Shown: piece after piece, positions 20,590 to 32,217 of the stretch
How positions within the stretch are numbered: the stretch's first letter is position 1
Layout of the letters: each line of letters starts with the position of its first letter
Source: Pseudomonas sp. R76
Lineage (GTDB): Bacteria; Pseudomonadota; Gammaproteobacteria; Pseudomonadales; Pseudomonadaceae
DNA: 64,000 nt
Direction of reading: 5' to 3'
Assembly: GCF_009834565.1 (NCBI RefSeq)
Contig: NZ_CP019428.1
Span: 5,580,001 to 5,644,000 of the forward strand
Notes under the pieces: model-generated
Database searches by the model: none
Told to the model about the DNA's origin: nothing
What the model saw: the letters and a program-made list of their open reading frames with translations, nothing else
Made by a program: the position numbers and the translations under genes

Positions 20590-20976
20590 TTAGATCAAGC
20601 CTTTCTTCTGCTTGTAGTCGCGAACAGCCGCCTTGATGGCGTCCTCTGCGAGTACCGAGCAGTGGATTTTCACTGGCGGCAGGGCCAGTTCTTCAGCCAA
20701 CTGGGTGTTGCTGATGGTGACAGCCTCATCCAGGGTCTTGCCTTTCATCCACTCGGTGGCGAGGGAGCTGGAGGCAATGGCGGAACCGCAGCCGTAAGTC
20801 TTGAACTTGGCGTCTTCGATAACGCCAGCGTCGTTGACCTTGATCTGCAGGCGCATAACGTCGCCGCACGCCGGAGCGCCGACCATGCCAGTGCCGACAT
20901 CAGGGTCTTCCGCGTTCATCTTGCCGACGTTGCGCGGGTTTTCGTAGTGGTCGATGACCTTTTCGCTGTAAGCCAT
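20590..20976 (-). CDS. iscU: Fe-S cluster scaffold IscU
   Basis: A 128-aa scaffold protein ([18 protein letters not shown]). The three ligand Cys are in [16 protein letters not shown] and [10 protein letters not shown]. The LPPVK motif recognised by HscA is at residues about 99-103. Clusters are built here from IscS-derived sulfur. A 99-bp gap separates it from iscS. Confidence 0.98.
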   Translation of the reverse strand: MAYSEKVIDHYENPRNVGKMNAEDPDVGTGMVGAPACGDVMRLQIKVNDAGVIEDAKFKTYGCGSAIASSSLATEWMKGKTLDEAVTISNTQLAEELALPPVKIHCSVLAEDAIKAAVRDYKQKKGLI

Positions 20977-21075
20977 GGTACTGAATCCTCACTCATCAGG
21001 GCCGCTCTGGAACCCTGTAAAAACGCCTGCGTTTTCCGCCACGTTATTACAGAGCTTGGGTGGCGGCTTCTATAT

Positions 21076-22290
21076 TTAGTGTGCCGCCCACTCGATCTTG
21101 GAAATATCGACACCGTCTTTGTACATGTCCCACAGCGGCGACAGAACGCGCAGCTTGTTGACGGCTTCGCAGACTTTCTGCGCGGCGTAGTCGACTTGCT
21201 CTTCGGTGGTGAAGCGGCCGAACGTAAAGCGGATCGAGCTGTGTGCCAGTTCGTCGTTGCGGCCCAGGGCGCGCAGCACGTACGAAGGCTCAAGCGAGGC
21301 CGAGGTGCAGGCCGAACCGGACGAAACCGCCAGGTCCTTGAGTGCCATGATCAGCGACTCGCCTTCGACATAGTTGAAGCTCAAATTCAGGTTGTGCGGT
21401 ACACGGGCGGTCATGCTGCCGTTGATGTACAGCTCTTCAAGGTTCTCGACCTGCTTGTAGAAGCGATCGCTGAGGGCCTTGATGCGGATGTTTTCGGCAG
21501 CCATGTCTTCCTTGGCTACACGGAAGGCTTCGCCCATGCCGACGATCTGGTGGGTCGCCAGGGTGCCGGAACGCATGCCACGCTCATGACCGCCGCCGTG
21601 CATGGTGGCTTCGATACGTACGCGCGGCTTGCGGCTGACGTAGAGGGCACCAATGCCTTTAGGGCCATAGGTCTTGTGGGCAGAGAACGACATCAGGTCG
21701 ACTTTCAGCTTCGACAGGTCGATGTCGACCTTGCCGGTGGACTGAGCAGCGTCAACATGCAGCAGGATGCCCTTGGAACGGGTCAACTCGCCGATGGCCG
21801 CTATGTCGTTGATGGTGCCGATTTCGTTGTTCACGTGAATCACGGAAACCAGGATGGTGTCTTCACGCAGCGCGGCTTCGATCATGGCCGGGGTGACGAT
21901 ACCGTCGGTGGTTGGCTCGAGGTAGGTGACCTCGAAACCTTCACGCTCCAGTTGGCGCATGGTGTCGAGGACAGCCTTGTGCTCAATCTTGGTGGTGATC
22001 AGGTGTTTGCCTTTGGTCGCGTAGAAATGCGCCGCGCCCTTGATTGCCAGGTTGTCGGACTCGGTAGCACCAGAGGTCCAGACGATTTCACGCGGGTCTG
22101 CGCCCACCAGGTCAGCGACTTGGCGACGAGCGTTCTCGACCGCTTCCTCGGCTTTCCAGCCGAACACGTGGGAACGAGAGGCTGGGTTGCCGAAGTTTCC
22201 GTCAACCAGCAGGCACTCGCTCATCTTTTGCGCGACACGCGGATCAACCGGGGTGGTCGCTGAGTAATCAAGGTAAATCGGCAATTTCAT
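21076..22290 (-). CDS. iscS: Cysteine desulfurase IscS
   Basis: A 404-aa PLP enzyme ([17 protein letters not shown]). The PLP Lys is in [11 protein letters not shown] and the active-site Cys loop is [14 protein letters not shown]. It supplies sulfane sulfur for Fe-S clusters and tRNA thiolation. The 99-bp gap to iscU could hold a processing or small-RNA site, as in E. coli, but I see no clear one. Confidence 0.98.
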   Translation of the reverse strand: MKLPIYLDYSATTPVDPRVAQKMSECLLVDGNFGNPASRSHVFGWKAEEAVENARRQVADLVGADPREIVWTSGATESDNLAIKGAAHFYATKGKHLITTKIEHKAVLDTMRQLEREGFEVTYLEPTTDGIVTPAMIEAALREDTILVSVIHVNNEIGTINDIAAIGELTRSKGILLHVDAAQSTGKVDIDLSKLKVDLMSFSAHKTYGPKGIGALYVSRKPRVRIEATMHGGGHERGMRSGTLATHQIVGMGEAFRVAKEDMAAENIRIKALSDRFYKQVENLEELYINGSMTARVPHNLNLSFNYVEGESLIMALKDLAVSSGSACTSASLEPSYVLRALGRNDELAHSSIRFTFGRFTTEEQVDYAAQKVCEAVNKLRVLSPLWDMYKDGVDISKIEWAAH

Positions 22291-22340
22291 GGACTTTCTC
22301 CTAAATCAGGCTGGCTGGCGTGCCGTTAGCTCTGCGGCTG

Positions 22341-22832
22341 TCACTCGACGGCGGACGCTTCAATCTTGTCCAGACGCGGCGCCTTGGTATTGCAACGGCG
22401 CTGGTCCTGACGCTGGGCTACTTCTTGCACCTCACGGCGAGTCACAAGATCAGCCAAGCTGATACCACTCAAAAACTCATGGATCTGCAGGCTCAAGTCA
22501 CACCACAAGTGGTGTGTCAGGCAGGTGTCGCCGGCATGGCAATCACCCAAACCCTGGCATTTGGTGGCATCGACGGATTCGTTCACCGCGTCGATCACCT
22601 GGGCTACCTGGATACCCTGCATGTCGCGGGACAGTTGGTAGCCGCCACCCGGCCCACGGACGCTGGAAACCAGGTTGCTGCGGCGCAACTTGGCGAACAG
22701 CTGTTCGAGGTAGGACAGGGAAATGCCTTGGCGCTCGGAGATATCGGCCAGGGACACCGGCCCAGTTTGCGCGTGCAAGGCCAGATCCAGCATGGCAGTT
22801 ACCGCGTATCGGCCTTTTGTAGTCAGTCTCAT
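22341..22832 (-). CDS. iscR: Fe-S-sensing transcriptional regulator IscR
   Basis: A 163-aa Rrf2-family regulator ([15 protein letters not shown]). The winged HTH is at the N-terminus. Cluster-ligand Cys in [16 protein letters not shown] have the C-x5-C-x5-C spacing, with the nearby His. Holo-IscR represses the isc operon through type-1 sites and apo-IscR acts at type-2 sites. Two type-1-like sites overlap its own promoter (see below), giving the usual feedback on cluster demand. Confidence 0.97.
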   Translation of the reverse strand: MRLTTKGRYAVTAMLDLALHAQTGPVSLADISERQGISLSYLEQLFAKLRRSNLVSSVRGPGGGYQLSRDMQGIQVAQVIDAVNESVDATKCQGLGDCHAGDTCLTHHLWCDLSLQIHEFLSGISLADLVTRREVQEVAQRQDQRRCNTKAPRLDKIEASAVE

Positions 22833-22865
22833 GGACAAGTACCAAGGTGTTTCAGAATGGGAGCA

Positions 22866-22894
22866 AGTATGCGATTCCCGAGTATTTAAGTCAA
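22866..22894 (-). promoter_or_regulatory. Sigma-70 promoter of the isc operon
   Basis: On the minus strand, TTGACT (-35) and CATACT (-10) are separated by exactly 17 bp. The start of transcription would lie about 25 bp before the iscR ATG. Confidence 0.8.
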
Positions 22895-22923
22895 CTATAA
22901 GACCTAGTACTTTAGTCAGGATT
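22874..22923 (-). promoter_or_regulatory. Two adjacent IscR type-1-like operators
   Basis: Minus strand: a proximal 25-bp site beginning ATAGTTGACT and ending ACTCGGGAAT (22874-22898) overlaps the -35 and spacer. A second beginning AATCCTGACT and ending ACTAGGTCTT (22899-22923) abuts it. Both fit the known type-1 pattern ATASYYGACT-N5-AGTCRRSTAT well in the first arm and partly in the second. Confidence 0.75.
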
Positions 22924-23019
22924 ACCCGTAAAAAGGGCGCGCGAATCATAGCAGGGTGGGGTGGGATCGAACAGCAGGAACAAGGCCACGACTCAATCTC
23001 AAGACCAATGGAGATCAAA

Positions 23020-23109
23020 GGTGGGAGCTGGCTTGCCTGCGATTGCGGCGGGCCAGCCACTCAAAGGGTAGCTGGCAGACCGCAATCGCAGGCAAGCCAG
23101 CTCCCACAG
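23020..23109. repeat. REPIN between iscR and cysE
   Basis: Inverted REP halves GTGGGAGCTGGCTTGCCTGC and GCAGGCAAGCCAGCTCCCAC about 90 bp end to end, with a further paired interior (GATTGCGG/CCGCAATC). Confidence 0.92.
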
Positions 23110-23132
23110 GAGTTTTTTATCGATCTTGAGAA

Positions 23133-23915
23133 CTAGCCAGCCTTGGTGGCGGTTTCGTTCTTGATCTCGGCGAAGTCTTCTTCGCGCAGCTCAGGCAGAT
23201 CTTTCGCACAGTAGCTGCTGCCCAGCTCTTTCAGCGCACCACACATGCCATCCAGCTTGCCGTCGACCGCTTGCAAGTGGTCAAGCAACTGCCCAATGGC
23301 GCGCGCCACGGGGTCGGGCATGTCTTCGCTGACGCCGTAGGCATCGAAGCCGATCTTTTCAGCCATGGCCTTGCGCTTGGCTTCCTGCTCGTCGCCTGCT
23401 TCCGGCTTCACGATGATGCGCCCCGGAATACCAACAACCGTGGCGCCAGGCGGCACTGCCTTGGTGACCACGGCATTCGAGCCGACTTTGGCACCGGCGC
23501 CGACGGTAAATGGACCGAGCACCTTGGCGCCCGCCCCCACCACCACGCCGTCACCCAGGGTTGGATGGCGCTTGCCTTTGTTCCAACTGGTGCCGCCCAG
23601 GGTCACGCCCTGATACAGCGTCACATCGTCACCAATCTCAGCGGTCTCGCCGATCACGATGCCCATGCCATGGTCGATAAAGAAGCGACGCCCCACCTTG
23701 GCCCCCGGATGAATCTCGATCCCGGTCAGCCAGCGGCCGAAGTTCGACACCAGCCGTGCCAGCCATTTCCAGCCCATGCCCCACAACGCGCCGGACAGAC
23801 GATGGATCCAGATCGCGTGCATGCCGGGGTAGCAGGTCAGCACTTCAAAGGCGTTGCGCGCCGCCGGGTCACGGTGGAAAACACTCTGGATATCTTCTCG
23901 CAAACGCTCGAACAT
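23133..23915 (-). CDS. cysE: Serine O-acetyltransferase
   Basis: A 260-aa EpsC/NifP-type serine acetyltransferase ([20 protein letters not shown]). The left-handed beta-helix of hexapeptide repeats spans about residues 65-170, with the catalytic [18 protein letters not shown] segment. It makes O-acetylserine, the carbon skeleton for cysteine. Nearness to iscRS (cysteine as sulfur donor) is meaningful, and the order iscR-cysE-trmJ is conserved in pseudomonads. It starts 3 bp after the trmJ stop. Confidence 0.96.
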   Translation of the reverse strand: MFERLREDIQSVFHRDPAARNAFEVLTCYPGMHAIWIHRLSGALWGMGWKWLARLVSNFGRWLTGIEIHPGAKVGRRFFIDHGMGIVIGETAEIGDDVTLYQGVTLGGTSWNKGKRHPTLGDGVVVGAGAKVLGPFTVGAGAKVGSNAVVTKAVPPGATVVGIPGRIIVKPEAGDEQEAKRKAMAEKIGFDAYGVSEDMPDPVARAIGQLLDHLQAVDGKLDGMCGALKELGSSYCAKDLPELREEDFAEIKNETATKAG

Positions 23916-23917
23916 TT

Positions 23918-24688
23918 TTAATCCTTCCGCTTAAGAAGCTCGCCACGGGCCGCTTTTTGGGTTTCCGTGAGGATGCCACGCAATATATTCATTTCCGCTC
24001 GACTCACCGAGCTGCGCCCGTACAGGCGACGCAGGCGCGCCATCAAGTGCCGTGGTTTTTCCGGATCGAGGAATTCAATGGCCACCAGGGTTTGCTCCAG
24101 GTGTTCATAGAATCGCTCGAGCTCGTCCATGGTGGCCAACTCGCCACTTTTGGTCGAGGCAACTTCATCCTTTTCAACCTTGCTCGGCTGACCTTCAGCG
24201 GCCAGCCAGGCCATGCGCACTTCATAACTCAACACCTGCACCGCCGCCCCCAGGTTCAGCGAGCTGAACTCAGGGTCTGATGGAATGTGCACGTGGTAAT
24301 GACATCGCTGCAGCTCTTCATTGGTCAGGCCGGAGTCTTCACGGCCAAATACCAAGGCAATTTCAGCACCGCCGGCGGCCTCTTCCACCACCTTGGTGCC
24401 GCACTCGCGCGGATCCAGCAGTGGCCATGGGATGCGACGGTCACGGGCGCTGGTGCCGAGCACCAGATTGCAACCGACCAAGGCGTCTTCCAGAGTGGCG
24501 ACGACCTGGGCTTTTTCCAGGATGTCATTGGCGCCGGATGCACGGGCATCGGCCTCGTGGTGCGGGAACAAGCGCGGTTCGACCAGCACCAGGCGCGTCA
24601 GCCCCATGTTTTTCATGGCTCGCGCCACCCCGCCGATGTTGCCGGGATGACTGGTATTGACCAAGACGACACGAATGTTTTGCAGCAA
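23918..24688 (-). CDS. trmJ: tRNA (cytidine/uridine-2'-O-) methyltransferase TrmJ
   Basis: A 256-aa SPOUT-class methyltransferase ([20 protein letters not shown]). The trefoil-knot SAM-binding region shows [15 protein letters not shown] and [13 protein letters not shown]. It methylates position 32 of several tRNAs. The C-terminal extension (about 165-256) is the usual dimerisation part. It forms an operon with cysE and is divergent from suhB. Confidence 0.94.
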   Translation of the reverse strand: MLQNIRVVLVNTSHPGNIGGVARAMKNMGLTRLVLVEPRLFPHHEADARASGANDILEKAQVVATLEDALVGCNLVLGTSARDRRIPWPLLDPRECGTKVVEEAAGGAEIALVFGREDSGLTNEELQRCHYHVHIPSDPEFSSLNLGAAVQVLSYEVRMAWLAAEGQPSKVEKDEVASTKSGELATMDELERFYEHLEQTLVAIEFLDPEKPRHLMARLRRLYGRSSVSRAEMNILRGILTETQKAARGELLKRKD

Positions 24689-24769
24689 GGGAGGCGCTCT
24701 CGGACACGGGAAAGGGGAGCAAATCTTACAGAACAGCCTAAGGTTATGCCATGAAAGCTAACGTCGTCC

Positions 24770-24797
24770 TTCACCTGAAGAAAGTTTCTGCTAGAAT
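24770..24797 (+). promoter_or_regulatory. Possible suhB promoter
   Basis: TTCACC and TAGAAT separated by 16 bp, 36 bp before the suhB ATG. The -10 is good and the -35 is weak. Confidence 0.4.
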
Positions 24798-24833
24798 GCT
24801 CGGCTTTCTTTAACAACCTTAGGTGACACATCC

Positions 24834-25649
24834 ATGCAGCCCATGCTGAATATCGCGCTGCGCGCCGCCCGCAGCGCCAGTGAATTGATCTTCCGCTCCA
24901 TCGAGCGCCTGGATACCATCAAGGTCGACGAAAAAGACGCCAAGGATTATGTATCCGAGGTGGATCGCGCCGCCGAACAGAAAATCATCGACGCTCTGCG
25001 CAAGGCCTACCCTACCCACGGCATCCTCGGTGAAGAAACCGGTTTGCACAAAGGCAGCGGCGAAGGCGAAGACTACCTGTGGATCATCGACCCACTGGAC
25101 GGCACCACCAACTTCCTGCGCGGCATCCCACACTTCGCTGTGAGCATTGCCTGCAAATACCGTGGCCGTCTGGAACACGCTGTTGTGCTGGACCCGGTTC
25201 GCCAGGAAGAATTCACCGCCAGCCGTGGCCGTGGCGCCCAGCTGAACGGTCGTCGCCTGCGCGTAAGCGGCCGCACCAGCCTCGACGGCGCCCTGCTGGG
25301 CACTGGCTTCCCGTTCCGTGACGACCAGATGGACAACCTGGAAAACTACCTGGGCATGTTCCGCGCCCTGGTTGGCCAGACCGCCGGCATCCGTCGCGCT
25401 GGCGCGGCAAGCCTGGATCTGGCTTACGTAGCTGCCGGTCGTTTCGATGCGTTCTGGGAGTCGGGCCTGTCCGAGTGGGACATGGCTGCAGGCGCCCTGC
25501 TGATCCAGGAAGCGGGCGGCCTGGTGAGCGACTTCACCGGTGGTCACGACTTCCTTGAGAAAGGCCACGTAGTTGCCGGCAACACCAAATGCTTCAAGGC
25601 AGTACTGACGGCGATCCAGCCGCACCTGCCGGCTTCGCTGAAGCGTTAA
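24834..25649 (+). CDS. suhB: Inositol monophosphatase family protein SuhB
   Basis: A 271-aa protein (MQPMLNIALRAARSA). The Mg-dependent phosphatase signature is complete: GEETG, IDPLDGTTNF and SEWDMAAGALLIQEAGG. Besides IMPase activity, SuhB binds the rRNA antitermination complex in E. coli, and in P. aeruginosa it affects virulence genes. AGGTGA precedes the ATG. It is monocistronic with its own terminator. Confidence 0.95.
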   Translation: MQPMLNIALRAARSASELIFRSIERLDTIKVDEKDAKDYVSEVDRAAEQKIIDALRKAYPTHGILGEETGLHKGSGEGEDYLWIIDPLDGTTNFLRGIPHFAVSIACKYRGRLEHAVVLDPVRQEEFTASRGRGAQLNGRRLRVSGRTSLDGALLGTGFPFRDDQMDNLENYLGMFRALVGQTAGIRRAGAASLDLAYVAAGRFDAFWESGLSEWDMAAGALLIQEAGGLVSDFTGGHDFLEKGHVVAGNTKCFKAVLTAIQPHLPASLKR

Positions 25650-25661
25650 GCGAGCAAGCAC

Positions 25662-25690
25662 AAAAAAGCACCCCGAGGGGTGCTTTTTTA
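25662..25690 (+). terminator. Terminator of suhB
   Basis: Stem AGCACCCC/GGGGTGCT with a 2-nt loop, A-run before and TTTTTTA after, 13 bp after the suhB stop. Confidence 0.92.
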
Positions 25691-25720
25691 TGCCTGGGAT
25701 TTGAGCCTGCAACACAAATC

Positions 25721-25813
25721 AAATGTGGGAGCTGGCTTGCCTGCGATAGCGGCCTGCCAGCCAGCTGATTAGCTGCTGACCCACCGCTATCGCCGGCAAG
25801 CCAGCTCCCACAT
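25721..25813. repeat. REPIN between suhB and the glycine-zipper gene
   Basis: Inverted halves GTGGGAGCTGGCTTGCCTGC and CGCCGGCAAGCCAGCTCCCAC separated by a paired spacer (GATAGCGG/CCGCTATC). Confidence 0.92.
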
Positions 25814-25837
25814 TTAGACCGAAGCCAGGCTTTGGAA

Positions 25838-26380
25838 TTACTGCTGGTTCTGGCCCAGAATCAAACGACCTTCTTTGTCGACTGGAATCTGACCACCTGG
25901 ATCACGGTCCATACGCACCGAACCTTCTTTACCATCCAGGGTGTACCGCACGTCATAGCCGACAACCTTGTCGCTGATGTCGTTGACGGTGTTACAACGG
26001 GTTTGCGTGGTGGTGTAGGTATCGCGGTTCTGCATGCCTTCCTGAACCTTGTTACCGGCGTAACCGCCACCGACCGCACCGGCTACCGTAGCCAGCTTCT
26101 TGCCATTACCGCCACCGACCTGGTTACCCAACAGGCCACCAGCCAGTGCACCGACCACGGTGCCGACGATTTGGTGTTGATCCTGCACAGGCTTCTGCCG
26201 GGTTACGGCGACGTCTTTGCAGACTTCACGCGGGGTTTTAATCTGGGTTTTCACCGGCTGTACCGCCAGCACTTGCGCATACTCAGGGCCGCTTTTTACC
26301 AGGCTGTAGGTGGCAACAGCACCCCCGGCAGTCACACCGACAGCACCCAATACCGCACCAACCAGCAACGACTTGTTCAC
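25838..26380 (-). CDS. Glycine-zipper 2TM-domain envelope protein
   Basis: A 180-aa protein with an N-terminal membrane helix (VNKSLLVGAVLGAVGVTAGGAVA) and a central glycine zipper (residues about 72-112: GTVVGALAGGLLGNQVGGG and AGAVGGGYAGNK). It resembles the outer-membrane SlyB/PcP family but lacks a lipobox. The GTG at 26380 is chosen because AGGAGG lies six bases upstream; an ATG further up (26398) lies before that site. Function in the envelope is unknown, and stress-related roles are known for relatives. Confidence 0.8.
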   Translation of the reverse strand: MNKSLLVGAVLGAVGVTAGGAVATYSLVKSGPEYAQVLAVQPVKTQIKTPREVCKDVAVTRQKPVQDQHQIVGTVVGALAGGLLGNQVGGGNGKKLATVAGAVGGGYAGNKVQEGMQNRDTYTTTQTRCNTVNDISDKVVGYDVRYTLDGKEGSVRMDRDPGGQIPVDKEGRLILGQNQQ

Positions 26381-26441
26381 GTTGAACCTCCTGACCATCA
26401 CAAACGGACCGAACGATCCGCGCTATACCCAGCCTTGGAGC

Positions 26442-26476
26442 AAAAAAAAAGGCGCGAGTTCAATACTCGCGCCTTC
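26442..26476 (-). terminator. Terminator of the queA-tgt-yajC-secDF operon
   Basis: Stem GGCGCGAGT/ACTCGCGCC with a 5-nt loop. Read on the minus strand it is followed by nine T. It lies 32 bp after the secF stop. The reverse orientation (CTTCTTTG) is weaker. Confidence 0.9.
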
Positions 26477-26504
26477 TTTGTAACAGCGTGTCAACGAACG
26501 CCCA

Positions 26505-27419
26505 TCAAGGGCGGTCGTCGACCTCCTTGCCGGTAGCGGCAGGAGGGATCAAGTCTTCGCTGTTGAGGTTCAGCCAGATCAGCACCACGTTGGCGATGTA
26601 GATCGACGAGTAGGTGCCCGCCAGAACGCCGATGAACAGCGCCAGGGAGAAGCCCCACAGGTTGTCGCCACCGAAGATCATCAGCGCCGCAATCGCCAGC
26701 AACGTGGAGATCGAGGTCGCCATGGTCCGCAGCAGAGTCTGGGTCGTGGAAACGTTGATGTTTTCGATCAGCGACGCCTTGCGCAGTACGCGGAAGTTCT
26801 CGCGAACCCGGTCGAATACCACGATGGTGTCGTTGAGCGAGTAACCAATGATCGCCAGCACCGCCGCCAACACCGTCAGGTCGAAGGTGATCTGGAAGTA
26901 CGCGAGGATACCCACGGTCACGATCACGTCGTGGATCAGCGACACAATGGCGCCGACACCGAACTTCCACTGAAAGCGGAACGCCAGGTAAATCATGATG
27001 CCGGCCAGCGCCATCAGCATGCCGAGGCCGCCCTGGTCGCGCAGCTCTTCACCCACCTGCGGGCCAACGAACTCAACGCGCTTGACCGACGCCGGGTTGT
27101 CGCCGCCGACCTTCTGCAAGGCCTCGGCTACCTGGTGACCCAGTTGCGGGTCTTCGCCCGGCATACGCACCAGCAGGTCGGTGGTGGCACCAAAGCTCTG
27201 CACGATGGCTTCGTGATAGCCGGCCTTGACCAGCTCATTGCGCACCAGGGTGACGTCGGCGGGCTTCTCGTAGGTCAGCTCGATGAGCGTACCGCCGGTG
27301 AAGTCCAGGCCGTAGTTCAGGCCCTTATGGAACCAGCTGAACAACGCCAGAACGGTGAGCACCATGGTGAAGCCGAACGCAACGTTGCGAACGCCCATGA
27401 AGTTGATTGTACGTAACAT
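26505..27419 (-). CDS. secF: Protein translocase subunit SecF
   Basis: A 304-aa inner-membrane protein with six TM helices and a periplasmic P1 domain after TM1 (GLNYGLDFTGGTLIELTY motif). SecDF uses the proton gradient to pull proteins through SecYEG. The conserved GYSLNDTIVVFDRVREN motif in the TM4-5 region is present. It starts 9 bp after the secD stop. Confidence 0.97.
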   Translation of the reverse strand: MLRTINFMGVRNVAFGFTMVLTVLALFSWFHKGLNYGLDFTGGTLIELTYEKPADVTLVRNELVKAGYHEAIVQSFGATTDLLVRMPGEDPQLGHQVAEALQKVGGDNPASVKRVEFVGPQVGEELRDQGGLGMLMALAGIMIYLAFRFQWKFGVGAIVSLIHDVIVTVGILAYFQITFDLTVLAAVLAIIGYSLNDTIVVFDRVRENFRVLRKASLIENINVSTTQTLLRTMATSISTLLAIAALMIFGGDNLWGFSLALFIGVLAGTYSSIYIANVVLIWLNLNSEDLIPPAATGKEVDDRP

Positions 27420-27428
27420 GGCAGCCCC

Positions 27429-29300
27429 TTAAATCCACAACTTCTTGAAGTCACGCCCGCCAAAGATCAGGTTGACCATTGCGCGGGTCACCATGATGGC
27501 CGTGAACATCGAGGTAAAGATACCGAGGGACATGGTCACCGCAAAACCTTTGACCGGGCCGGTGCCCATGGCAAAGAGAATCCCGCCGACCAGCAAAGTG
27601 GTCAAGTTGGAGTCGAGAATCGCGGTAAATGCCCGGCCGAAGCCTTCGTTGATTGCACGCTGTACGGTCATGCCCGCCGCAATCTCTTCACGAATACGCG
27701 AGAAGATCAGTACGTTGGCGTCTACCGCCATACCCATGGTGAGCACGATACCGGCGATACCTGGCAGGGTCAGCGTAGCGCCCAGCAGCGACATCAAGGC
27801 CAGCAGCATCACCATGTTGCCCGCCAGGGCCACGGTGGCGATGATGCCGAAGAAGCGGTAGATGGCGATGATGAACAGCGACACGAACAGCATGCCCCAC
27901 AAGGCTGCGTCGATACCTTTGGTGATGTTGTCGGCACCCAGGCTCGGGCCAATGGTGCGTTCTTCAGCGAAGTACATCGGCGCCGCCAAGCCACCAGCAC
28001 GCAGCAGCAGCGCCAGCTCGGACGATTCGCCCTGGCCGTTCAGGCCAGTGATGCGGAATTGAGCACCCAGCGGCGACTGGATGGTCGCCAGGCTGATGAT
28101 CTTCTTCTCTTCCTTGAAGGTCTGCACCGGCACGTCTTTCTCGACGCCGTCGACCACTTGCTTGGTGTAAGTGGTAACCGGACGTTGCTCGATGAAGATC
28201 ACCGCCATGCTGCGGCCGACGTTGCTGCGCGTGGCGCGGCTCATCAAGTCGCCGCCGTGGCCATCCAGACGGATGTTCACTTCAGGCGTGCCGTGCTGCG
28301 AGTCAAAACCCGCCTTGGCGTCGGTCACCTGGTCACCGGTGATGATCAAGCCACGCTCGATCAACGCTGGAGGACGGTTACCTTCACGGAACTCGAATTC
28401 TTCGGCAGTCGCGCGGGAAGCCCCCGGCTCAGCAGCCAGACGGAATTCCAGGTTGGCGGTTTTACCCAGGATACGCTTGGCTTCAGCGGTGTCCTGTACG
28501 CCCGGCAGTTCAACCACGATGCGGTTGGCACCCTGACGCTGAACGATCGGCTCGGCCACACCCAGCTCGTTGACGCGGTTACGTACCGTGGTCAAGTTCT
28601 GCTTGATGGAGTATTCGCGGATTTCCGCCAGCTTGGCCGGGGTCATCGCCAGACGCAGTACAGGTTGGCCGTTCAGGTCAGCCGGTACGATGTCGAAATC
28701 GTTGAAGTTCTTGCGCACCAGCGCACGGGCCTGTTCGCGGGTAGCTTCGTCAGAGAAGCCCAGCTGGATGGCACCGTTAAGCTGCGGCAGGCTGCGATAA
28801 CGCACCTTCTCTTTACGCAGCAGGCTCTTGACGTCGCCTTCGTAGACCTTCAGGCGTGCGTCGAGGGCCTTGTCCATGTCGACTTCCAGCAGGAAGTGCA
28901 CACCACCGGACAAGTCCAGACCCAGCTTCATCGGGTGCGCGCCAATGCTGCGCAGCCATTTTGGCGTGGTCTGTGCCAGGTTCAGTGCAACAACGTAGTC
29001 GTCACCCATGGCCTTGCGCACAACGTCTTTGGCCGGCAATTGGTCTTCTGCCTTGGTCAGGCGCAGCAAGCCGCCCTTCGCATCAGATGCCAGTGTTGCC
29101 GCTTTAACCTGGATGCCCGCGTCGGTCAGCGCTTTGCTCGCGCGTTCCAGGTCAGCCTGATTGACTTGCAGCGAAGTGCTGGCGCCAGTGATCTGGATCG
29201 CAGGGTCATCAGGATAAAGATTGGGAGCGGAATAAATAAAACCGATCGCCAGCACCGCCAGGATCAGTACGTATTTCCACAGAGGGTATTTGTTCAGCAT
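27429..29300 (-). CDS. secD: Protein translocase subunit SecD
   Basis: A 623-aa protein (MLNKYPLWKYVLILAV). TM1 is followed by a large periplasmic P1 domain (about 30-440; DLSGGVHFLLEVD) and five further TM helices, including GIVLTMGMAVDANVLIFSRIREE, with the proton-path Asp and Arg residues of RND-type SecD. A GTG directly precedes the ATG; the ATG is taken. Confidence 0.97.
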   Translation of the reverse strand: MLNKYPLWKYVLILAVLAIGFIYSAPNLYPDDPAIQITGASTSLQVNQADLERASKALTDAGIQVKAATLASDAKGGLLRLTKAEDQLPAKDVVRKAMGDDYVVALNLAQTTPKWLRSIGAHPMKLGLDLSGGVHFLLEVDMDKALDARLKVYEGDVKSLLRKEKVRYRSLPQLNGAIQLGFSDEATREQARALVRKNFNDFDIVPADLNGQPVLRLAMTPAKLAEIREYSIKQNLTTVRNRVNELGVAEPIVQRQGANRIVVELPGVQDTAEAKRILGKTANLEFRLAAEPGASRATAEEFEFREGNRPPALIERGLIITGDQVTDAKAGFDSQHGTPEVNIRLDGHGGDLMSRATRSNVGRSMAVIFIEQRPVTTYTKQVVDGVEKDVPVQTFKEEKKIISLATIQSPLGAQFRITGLNGQGESSELALLLRAGGLAAPMYFAEERTIGPSLGADNITKGIDAALWGMLFVSLFIIAIYRFFGIIATVALAGNMVMLLALMSLLGATLTLPGIAGIVLTMGMAVDANVLIFSRIREEIAAGMTVQRAINEGFGRAFTAILDSNLTTLLVGGILFAMGTGPVKGFAVTMSLGIFTSMFTAIMVTRAMVNLIFGGRDFKKLWI

Positions 29301-29320
29301 CACGCCGCCCGCTTATAACG

Positions 29321-29341
29321 CGGGGCGCCTTGCGCGCCCCG
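29321..29341 (-). other. GC-rich hairpin between yajC and secD
   Basis: Near-perfect stem CGGGGCGC/GCGCGCCCCG with a CTT loop and no T run. It is probably a processing or attenuation element that adjusts the yajC:secD ratio (inference). Confidence 0.5.
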
Positions 29342-29362
29342 TCGATTGGTAAAGGTTGTTAC

Positions 29363-29701
29363 TCAGATCGCTTTGAGCGTGCCTTTTGGCAGCGTGGCGG
29401 CGATGGCGCCCTTCTGGAACTTCATTTCTACGGTGTCGGAGACTTCCAGAACCACGAAAGCATCGGAAACCTTGGTGATCTTGCCGGCGATGCCGCCAGT
29501 GGTCACAACTTCGTCGCCTTTTTGCAGGCTGCCCAGCAGGTTTTTCTGCTCTTTGGCGCGCTTGGCCTGTGGACGCCAGATCATCAGGTAGAAGATGACC
29601 AGGAAGCCGACCAGGAAAATCCACTCAAAACCACCGCCCATAGGGCCGGCAGCGGCAGGCGCAGCGGCGTCAGCCATGGCATTAGAGATAAAAAAGCTCA
29701 T
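29363..29701 (-). CDS. yajC: Sec translocon accessory protein YajC
   Basis: A 112-aa single-TM protein (FEWIFLVGFLVIFYLMIW at residues about 25-42) with a cytosolic domain beginning RPQAKRAKEQ and containing GDEVVTTGGI. It associates with SecDF. Position between tgt and secD is conserved. Confidence 0.96.
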   Translation of the reverse strand: MSFFISNAMADAAAPAAAGPMGGGFEWIFLVGFLVIFYLMIWRPQAKRAKEQKNLLGSLQKGDEVVTTGGIAGKITKVSDAFVVLEVSDTVEMKFQKGAIAATLPKGTLKAI

Positions 29702-29744
29702 TTAGCACTCCAGTTGCAAATAGTGAATCTTAGGGTCGGAAAAC

Positions 29745-31930
<2,186 letters not shown>

Positions 31931-32038
31931 GATGGGGTTCGTCTAGCAGGGCCGGGAAGTCTAGCGGAAATAGTGAAAATAGACCATGAAACGTGATTGA
32001 CCAACGGTAATCTCATCTCTATACTTCGCCGCCATTGA

Positions 32039-32123
32039 GCCCTGATGGCGGAATTGGTAGACGCGGCGGATTCAAAATCCGTTTTCGAAAGGAGTGGGAG
32101 TTCGAGTCTCCCTCGGGGCACCA
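32039..32123 (+). tRNA. tRNA-Leu (anticodon CAA)
   Basis: 85 nt including encoded CCA. Acceptor stem GCCCTGA/TCGGGGC, anticodon stem GCGGA/TCCGT with loop TTCAAAA (anticodon CAA, reads UUG), a type-II long variable arm, and T-arm GGGAG-TTCGAGT-CTCCC all fold correctly. Confidence 0.97.
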
Positions 32124-32130
32124 TCTTAAA

Positions 32131-32161
32131 GAAAGACCTTGAAATTCAAGGTCTTTTTTTT
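32131..32161 (+). terminator. Terminator of tRNA-Leu
   Basis: Stem AAGACCTTG/CAAGGTCTT followed by seven or more T, 9 bp after the tRNA CCA end. Confidence 0.92.
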
Positions 32162-32217
32162 CGCCTGTAGAAAAGTGGGTGAACACAGGCGAACGCAGAC
32201 GTTGAGGAGCCGGGACC

